Below are positions 62,657-64,000 of a DNA stretch of 64,000 bases, in pieces. Where the stretch lies: contig JABMNO010000080.1 of assembly GCA_013204555.1 (NCBI GenBank), positions 1 through 64,000 on the forward strand. The letters run 5' to 3'. The DNA is from Chloroflexota bacterium (GTDB taxonomy: Bacteria; Chloroflexota; Dehalococcoidia; Lucifugimonadales; Lucifugimonadaceae). The notes under the pieces were generated by a model. The model ran no database searches, had not been told where the DNA came from, and saw only the letters and a list, made by a program, of their open reading frames with translations. The position numbers were made by a program, and so were the translations under genes. Numbering within the stretch: position 1 is the stretch's first letter; every line of letters starts with the position of its first letter.

Positions 62657-63793
62657 ATGATCGTCCCTACTCTTCCCCATTCCAATCCCTGGGAGTCAAT
62701 TCGCGCCCTGCAGATGGGCAGTGGTCGTTCTGCGATCCAGAACGACACGGATGAAGTGCGCCTGTTCGCGTTTGGGCGACAGGCGCTCGCTGCCGGGCTG
62801 AGATCATTGCCCTCTGGATCGCTACTGGTCCCGGCATATATCTGTGATACCGCCGTTGATACCTTGCCAGCAGTAGGGACTCCGGTGAGGTTTTATCCAG
62901 TCAAAGAAGACCTCACACCGGACTGGGATTGGCTGGACCAACACCGGTCACCAGAAGACACGGCACTTCTGCTCGTCCATAACTTTGGATTTCCAAATGA
63001 CATCCCGCGCGCTGTTGAGTATTGCCAGTATGCATCTCTTTCGCTGATCGAAGACTGTGCACATTCGTTCCTGTCAGAGTTCGAAGGAGAGCCGCTGGGG
63101 AAAACCGGAGACCTGGCCGTATTCTGCTATCGGAAAACTTTGCCGCTCTATACCGGTGCCGGCCTCTACTCCACATCAGGACGGCAACTGCCAGCCGGAT
63201 CAGCGAACACAACCAACACGAACATCTGGGCGTATCGCCAGATGCTCAGCTGGGCTGTTTACAAGACGAGATCATCATTCTTGAAACGGTTCCTGAACCG
63301 ACTCATTTCCCGAGGCGAATCATACGACCCGAGAGAACCATCCGGCATCGACCGATATTCGCGGTCCCTGATGGAACGATTGTCTCCGTCGGTCGAGTCA
63401 ATTCGCGTGAAACGTCGTCGCAACTACAGTGCTCTCGCGATTGAACTCAAGGGCATGTCCAGTATCAATCCCATAAAGCCAGTATTACTTGAAGGCGTAA
63501 GCCCATGGGGATTCCCGCTGCGCGTGGAAAAACGAGACGAGTTGCTTGATCGCCTTCGTTCCAACGGTGTGGGCGCATGGTCATGGCCGGGCATTCCGCG
63601 GTTGCTCGATCAGGAAGCGTTCTCCAGTGAAGCTCGTTTAGCGCGGGAGACTCTGATGTTGCCAATTCATCAGGATATCGAGCAGTTCCATATCGACCAC
63701 ATGGTCAAAGTGCTTAGTAAGTGGACGCTGGAGCAACCGATTGAGCAAGTTACCTGGGAACAGTTCCACGAGGATCTCCCCAGAACTCCGTAG
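62657..63793 (+). CDS. DegT/DnrJ-family PLP aminotransferase-like protein
   Basis: 378 aa. Fold type I: YICDTAVDTLPAVG near 57-70, LLLVHNFGFPNDI, Asp in SLIEDCAHSFLSE near 131-143, and the Schiff-base Lys in FCYRKTLPLYTGAG near 155-168. The C-terminal part is diverged from sugar aminotransferases, so a role in making an envelope amino sugar is only a guess. Same direction as leuB and probably transcribed with it. The 3' end overlaps the convergent partial gene by 44 nt. Confidence 0.8.
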   Translation: MIVPTLPHSNPWESIRALQMGSGRSAIQNDTDEVRLFAFGRQALAAGLRSLPSGSLLVPAYICDTAVDTLPAVGTPVRFYPVKEDLTPDWDWLDQHRSPEDTALLLVHNFGFPNDIPRAVEYCQYASLSLIEDCAHSFLSEFEGEPLGKTGDLAVFCYRKTLPLYTGAGLYSTSGRQLPAGSANTTNTNIWAYRQMLSWAVYKTRSSFLKRFLNRLISRGESYDPREPSGIDRYSRSLMERLSPSVESIRVKRRRNYSALAIELKGMSSINPIKPVLLEGVSPWGFPLRVEKRDELLDRLRSNGVGAWSWPGIPRLLDQEAFSSEARLARETLMLPIHQDIEQFHIDHMVKVLSKWTLEQPIEQVTWEQFHEDLPRTP

Positions 63794-64000
63794 CCGGGAA
63801 GAACTTCTTCCACGCCCAGTTGAACGCGGGTGTGTAAGGAATCCTCTGAATCGGCGTCCCAGCCAGAGGGCCTGAGATAGCCAGGCCACGCTCAACGTCC
63901 CACTCTGAACCGGTTTCCTCATCGACGATCGATCCGGTCTCATCCCTCACGAACGTGAGCAATTCAGGTTCAATCGTCTCTGGATCAGGGGCGTTTCCAA
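63750..64000 (-). CDS. DUF3179 protein, C-terminal part (cut by window edge)
   Basis: The frame is open to the right edge, so the N-terminus lies outside. Visible: DEETGSEWDVERGLAISGPLAGTPIQRIP, then FNWAWKKFFPATEFWGD, which is the DUF3179 C-terminal pattern. Family function unknown; members are often secreted. A TTG at 63962 is in frame but the protein reads sensibly upstream of it. Stop (TAA) at 63750-63752 lies within the convergent DegT-like gene. Confidence 0.8.
   Translation of the reverse strand, partial: GNAPDPETIEPELLTFVRDETGSIVDEETGSEWDVERGLAISGPLAGTPIQRIPYTPAFNWAWKKFFPATEFWGDPRGTVPR

Overview
The window looks like chromosomal DNA of a Chloroflexota bacterium, most likely a marine Dehalococcoidia/SAR202-type lineage. 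That placement is an inference from gene content: tandem mandelate-racemase/muconate-lactonizing-type enolase paralogs, the remains of a luciferase-like flavin monooxygenase, many small-molecule catabolic enzymes (amidase, HpcH/HpaI aldolase, CocE hydrolase, phosphotriesterase, MaoC, SDR), DUF3179, DUF4395 and DUF3237 proteins, PPi-type phosphofructokinase, and a T-box leader on the ilv genes. I see no rRNA, tRNA, CRISPR, transposase or phage genes. Start codons are often TTG or GTG, and rpsF appears to use ATT.

Layout. 1-8.8 kb: gene-poor, with three lipoproteins (one with a six-hairpin glycosidase-like domain), a DUF2238-like membrane protein, and two diverged copies of a non-coding block placed about 400 bp upstream of two of the lipoproteins. 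8.9-18.1 kb: a fused two-half ABC exporter, a frameshifted TPR-like relic, and a run of small-molecule enzymes separated by dispersed palindromic repeats. 18.1-27.5 kb: NudC, a methionine-rich protein, a PTE/MaoC pair with a deleted luciferase-like relic, an ArsR/SRPBCC pair with a palindromic operator, an epimerase, two tandem enolase-superfamily genes and PPi-type PFK. 28.0-31.8 kb: an MBOAT/DHHW surface-polymer acetylation pair and membrane proteins. 32.1-36.6 kb: amidase, aldolase, CocE hydrolase and DinB.

36.9-52.8 kb: a CheX-like protein with a FliM-like tail, ilvE, a degenerate PAP2 protein, a CpsB-type phosphatase, PIG-L deacetylase, glyA, the rpsF-ssb-rpsR operon (S18 carries a very long acidic repeat tail), a parvulin-type PPIase, hom, thrC, and acyl- and glycosyltransferases that resemble MshA and MshD. 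52.9-63.8 kb: an ilvBN-ilvC-leuA-leuC-(DUF4328)-leuD-leuB cluster behind a T-box leader with two tandem terminators, followed by a DegT-family aminotransferase. The right edge cuts a DUF3179 gene.

Together these genes give nearly complete branched-chain amino acid synthesis (ilvD is not here) and the homoserine-to-threonine steps, next to catabolic and envelope functions. The most unusual items are the tailed S18, the T-box with duplicated terminators and a short Stem I, the paired upstream elements, the CheX/FliM-tail protein, the Met-rich protein and the membrane gene inside leuCD.
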